Below are positions 28,356 through 31,506 of a stretch of DNA of 31,506 nt, in pieces (position 1 is the first letter of the stretch; each line of letters starts with the position of its first letter). The notes beneath the pieces are model-generated. The model was not told where the DNA came from. It saw nothing but the letters and a program-made list of their open reading frames with translations, and did no database searches. This DNA comes from Saprospiraceae bacterium (GTDB taxonomy: Bacteria; Bacteroidota; Bacteroidia; Chitinophagales; Saprospiraceae), in the NCBI GenBank assembly GCA_016714785.1, contig JADKCC010000001.1, positions 1 through 31,506 on the forward strand, written 5' to 3'. The position numbers and the translations under genes are program-made.

Positions 28356-29209
28356 ATGGATAATGTAGTATGACGCAAGACCTATTTTTGCCCGATATAA
28401 ATACGATGGAGACACTGATCTACTAGGTGGTGGTGGATTCGGCAAGGTTTACAAAGCTTTTGATGACACCTTAAACAGATATGTAGCTATCAAAGTGTCA
28501 GAACTCAAGAAAGGACAAGAGTCTTTATCTTTAATGAAAGAAGTGGAGCTGGCAGCGTCGCTGCCGCATCATAAGAATGTGGCTCATTATGAAAGCTGCG
28601 AAAGATTCAAACTGCATAATGGCGCATTTGATTATGGCATCCTGCAATACTATCCGCTTGGCAACCTTTCCCAGCTGGTTAAGAGCAAGAAGCTGAAGGA
28701 AGCTGAAAAAGAAAGTATAGCTAAGGGTATTATTTCAGGTATTCATCACTTGCATAGTCATAACGTAGTGCACCGCGACCTTAAGAGTGCCAACATCCTG
28801 ATTGCAGAAGGATATCAGGGGAGTATGTGCCCAAGATAGCTGACTTTGGTCTGAGCAAGCAATTTACTGAAAATGAGAAAGAGCTTCTCTTCAATAGTTT
28901 TGCTGGAGGAGTTTGCTTTATGTAGCCCCGGAACAGCTGGAAGGCAAGGAGCTGCGGAAGAAATGTGGATCTCTCTGGAGTCTGGGCGTGGTCTTGTATG
29001 AATTGTTTGTAGGTGAGACGCCATTCAAGGCGAGTGTGGATGATGGTAGTGAGACGGCGAGGGCAGAGATCATCAGCAAGATCAAAAATGCAAGTATTCC
29101 ATCAGCTATAGCAACTGTTCCATCTAAGTGGCAGGAAGTGATACGTGGATGCTTGGTTACAGACCCTACTAAAAGGACAAAAAGTATTGAAGATGTAGTA
29201 TCAAAGTAG
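28356..29209 (+). pseudogene. Ser/Thr protein kinase 1, frameshifted
   Basis: Hanks-type kinase. Gly-rich loop LLGGGGFGKVYKAFDD, Lys in YVAIKVS, catalytic loop VVHRDLKSANIL (about 28767-28802), DFG in IADFGLSK, APEQ after the activation segment, then LWSLGVVLYELFVGE and RGCLVTDPTKRTKS. All residues for ATP binding and transfer are present. Reading needs shifts near 28375, 28825, 28915 and 28965. The start ATG at 28356 gives MDNVV followed by DARPIFARYKYDGDT after a one-base shift. The stop TAG at 29207 may be a mutation, as KADNRPDSM-like linker codons continue downstream. Probably phosphorylates the repeat proteins or other partners read by the FHA proteins. Confidence 0.8.
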
Positions 29210-29298
29210 TTATTTCAAGACTTAGCTACTCAGACACAGTCATCGAAGACTTAAAACCACAAAAAACTAAATTTAAGGCAGATAACCGTCCTGATTCT

Positions 29299-29958
29299 AT
29301 GCCGACACTTTAAACCAAACCTGATATTGGCTTGGGTTTAAATTATGTAGTTATTTCGGAATTGTTTAAGAATCAATAAAAATATCAAGGTAAATGGGTA
29401 ATGGCGATTTTGGTTACTTTTATTTTAACTGTTGTAGTGCCTTACTTTTTTGTAATAATTCCAGCATTTGGCAAATTTTTATTTTGGCCTACTATTAGGC
29501 TCAATCAATTTATCATTAACATTTATTTTTAAATTTAAAACGAAATAATAATATTTCCATCAAGAAAGCTGTCTCATATGGAATTCAAAATATTTTGCAA
29601 GCATTTATTTGTAGTATACCTACTTTGATGTTTTTGATATTGCTAATATTATGTTTTCCGATTATATCATCTGTATCGTTGGTATTTATTTTAGTTTTGG
29701 TTGGATGGGTATATTTTGAAATTAGGTTTTCTTTATGTTATTTTATTTTGATCGATAATAAATGTCATGGTTTAGAAGCTATAAAAAGCAGTTGGGAAAA
29801 TATGAGTTCACATAAAATTGAGCTTTTGTTATTAAAATATTGTTTTTGATTCTTGTAATCATAACTCTTGGGATTGGTATGTTTTGGTTTACCCTATGTA
29901 TATGATAAGTAAGACGATATTTTGTGATGAATATAAAAAACAATTTTTAGCCATTTAA
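29299..29958 (+). pseudogene. Polytopic membrane protein (DUF975-like), frameshifted
   Basis: Hydrophobic helices: WVMAILVTFILTVVVPYFFV, ICSIPTLMFLILLILCFPII, VSLVFILVLVGWVYFEIRF and FLILVIITLGIGMFWFTL. Between the last two is CYFILIDNKCHGLEAIKSSW, the loop with Gly-x-x-Ala-x-x-x-Ser-Trp that typifies DUF975/YckC-style proteins. It ends KKQFLAI. The start is unsure: ATG 29299 or a continuation of the kinase frame, in which case kinase 1 would carry this membrane part. Breaks are near 29380, 29530, 29848 and 29900. Function unknown. Confidence 0.5.
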
Positions 29959-30170
29959 TTCTTTTATTAATATTTTAATGTATTATGAAATTGTTTAAAT
30001 TATTTGCTTGATAATTCATATTCCGTAGATTTCAAAGGTTGGGTACAAAAAAGATAATTAAATCCAGAAAGCAGAGTAAAGGTAGAATTGTGGTAGTATT
30101 AGTACACAACATGTTATTTACTAAACAAAGAAAAACAAAATAGATTAGAATAAATATAAACGAGTGACTC

Positions 30171-31245
30171 ATGCTTAACAAAAGGTACGAAATAATTAAA
30201 CCGATAAAAAGCGGAGGCTTTGGGGAGGTATATCTCGCCAAAGATCATAATCTTGGGATAGAGGTAGCCCTGAAAAGATATCATCTGGAACAGATGGCAT
30301 CCAAAGTAGGAGGTATTAAAAATGCTGAAAAATACAGTGTCATAAATGAAATAAAGCGAGCCATTTATTCCAACACCCAAATGTATGTCGATATTTTGAT
30401 GCTTTCCGATACGAGGAAGGATCGTCTTTTGGGCTACAGCACTATGAGATTGGCGTGATGGAATATATATCAGACGGAGACTTGGATGCTTATGTACAGA
30501 AACATGGTATAAATAGCGAAAAGACCAAAAAAGTACTCATTGGAGTGTTGGAAGGATTGAGCTATTTGCATGGACAAGGAGTGATACACAGAGATATCAA
30601 ACCAAATAATATACTTGTATCAGGTGATACTCCCAAAATTATTGATTTTGGCATATCCAAAGAGACAGAAAAAGAAGGGAATACCAGTACCATGTTATTC
30701 ATTAGCCTAGGTTTTGTTGCGCCGAGCAAATAGATAATATAACATTTGGGATAGACCAAAAAATTAGTTTTAATGTAGACCTGTGGGCATTTGGTGTAAT
30801 GTTATATTCGCTTTGTAAAGACAAGATGCCATTTGGCACACCAGGTAAAACCGATGAGACTAAATCCATTTTTAGAAACACTGTCCTGACCCATTCAATA
30901 GATGCATTGGACTGGACTGGTATATCTGATACATACAAGCAGGTGATCAAAGCCTGTCTAGTCAAGGATGCAAAAAAACGGGTTAAAACAGCAAAGGATG
31001 TTATAAATATGTTGAGTGGTGGGTTTACACAGAAACCCCATCCAGATGGTGGCCGGACAACGCCTGATACCAAACCTGAAAAACCTGTAATTACAAAACC
31101 TGAAAGCTCCGATAAAAAACCTGGTGGCAGTGATGAAATAAAGTATGAAAGATTAAAGACGCCAAATTACAAATGGCTGATTATTATTGCAGTTTTGGTC
31201 AATATTATTTTTCTAATTATTTATATTATCGCAATGTTTAATTGA
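30171..31245 (+). pseudogene. Membrane-anchored Ser/Thr protein kinase 2, frameshifted
   Basis: Starts MLNKRYEIIKPIKSGGFGEV. Lys in VALKRYH, hinge MEYISDGDLDAYV, catalytic loop VIHRDIKPNNIL (about 30583-30615), IIDFGISK, LWAFGVMLYSLCKDKMPFG and KACLVKDAKKRVKTAKDV follow. After the kinase domain comes a Pro/Lys linker (KPEKPVITKPESSDKKPGG) and one C-terminal membrane helix WLIIIAVLVNIIFLIIYIIA, so the catalytic part faces the cytosol. About 358 residues. Breaks lie near 30370, 30450 and 30690. It is about 210 bp after the membrane protein, with no gene or clear promoter in the gap. A paralogue, not a copy, of kinase 1. Confidence 0.85.
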
Positions 31246-31276
31246 TTTTTTAATTAATTTATAAATATTTAAAATT

Positions 31277-31506
31277 ATGAAGTATTTTATATTAGCATTT
31301 AAAAGAATAGCTGATTTTCAGGGGAGATCTTCCAGAAAAGAGTTTTTTATGACATATTTATTTTACATACTTTTTACAATACCATTTATTTTATTAAAGT
31401 ATATACTTTTTATGAGTTTTGGGTTTAAGAACCTGTCGCTGCATTTCCTAGTAGCGTATTCCATTGTTTGCAAGTATTCCTTTAATTACTTTTAGGTATA
31501 AGAAGA
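31277..31506 (+). CDS. DUF805 family membrane protein, cut by window end
   Basis: Starts MKYFILAFKRIADFQGRSSR, with the DUF805 signature F-x-GR-x-x-R-x-EF in FQGRSSRKEFF, followed by two hydrophobic helices (TYLFYILFTIPFILL and FLVAYSIV). The frame stops at 31493-31495, near the window edge, probably by a further shift, because DUF805 proteins have about 110-140 residues. It is 31 bp after kinase 2 and often found as a small inner-membrane protein near signalling genes. Role unknown. Confidence 0.75.

Overview
The window looks like a Bacteroidetes chromosome, probably a Saprospiraceae-like environmental lineage. Signs are low GC, a SusC/TonB-type receptor with a carboxypeptidase-regulatory-like domain, the promoter form TTG-N19-TAnnTTTG, and few Shine-Dalgarno sequences. 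I found no rRNA, tRNA, CRISPR array or transposase. Many genes are cut by single-base indels and a few in-frame stops, although the protein sequence between the breaks stays conserved. Breaks are dense in 1-8200, 14900-17400 and 22500-30800. They are absent from several genes in between. This may be real decay or uneven assembly quality, so coordinates of broken genes are given as whole reconstructed loci.

Region 1 (1-8179, + strand) holds envelope and metal genes. It starts with remnants of a di-heme (DUF1111-like) cytochrome, a Rieske protein and a porin-like outer-membrane barrel. Next come an isoprenylcysteine-methyltransferase-like (ICMT) membrane protein, the first residues of a metal P-type ATPase, and a Fur-family regulator. 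A second unit follows: a strong Bacteroidetes promoter overlapped by a TGCAA-N5-TTGCA dyad, then TonB receptor, ICMT-like protein and Zn/Cd-type P1B ATPase.

Region 2 (8468-21160, - strand) is a defence island. Read in transcription order it is hsdM, an ORF6N-domain gene, hsdS, darT, darG, hsdR, a YgjP-like metallopeptidase, an HD-type alarmone-hydrolase-like gene and a trypsin-fold peptidase-like gene. The DarTG DNA ADP-ribosylation toxin-antitoxin pair sits inside a type I restriction-modification operon, and hsdS is shortened at the junction with darT. Two identical 41-bp palindromic repeats lie between the ORF6N gene and hsdS.

Region 3 (21592-22221, - strand) is a short FtsZ-like protein that lacks the tubulin GTP-binding signature.

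Region 4 (22515-31506, + strand) is the most novel part. It is a signalling cluster with a LytTR regulator, a membrane FHA/zinc-ribbon protein, two tandem paralogues built from an 82-85-residue module with acidic tails, a zinc-ribbon/FHA protein, a chagasin-like lipoprotein next to a secreted papain-family protease, two Ser/Thr kinases, a polytopic membrane protein and a DUF805 protein. Kinases plus FHA phosphothreonine readers plus repeat proteins suggest an undescribed phospho-signalling system at the envelope, with the protease and its probable inhibitor as an exported arm. This joint function is inference.
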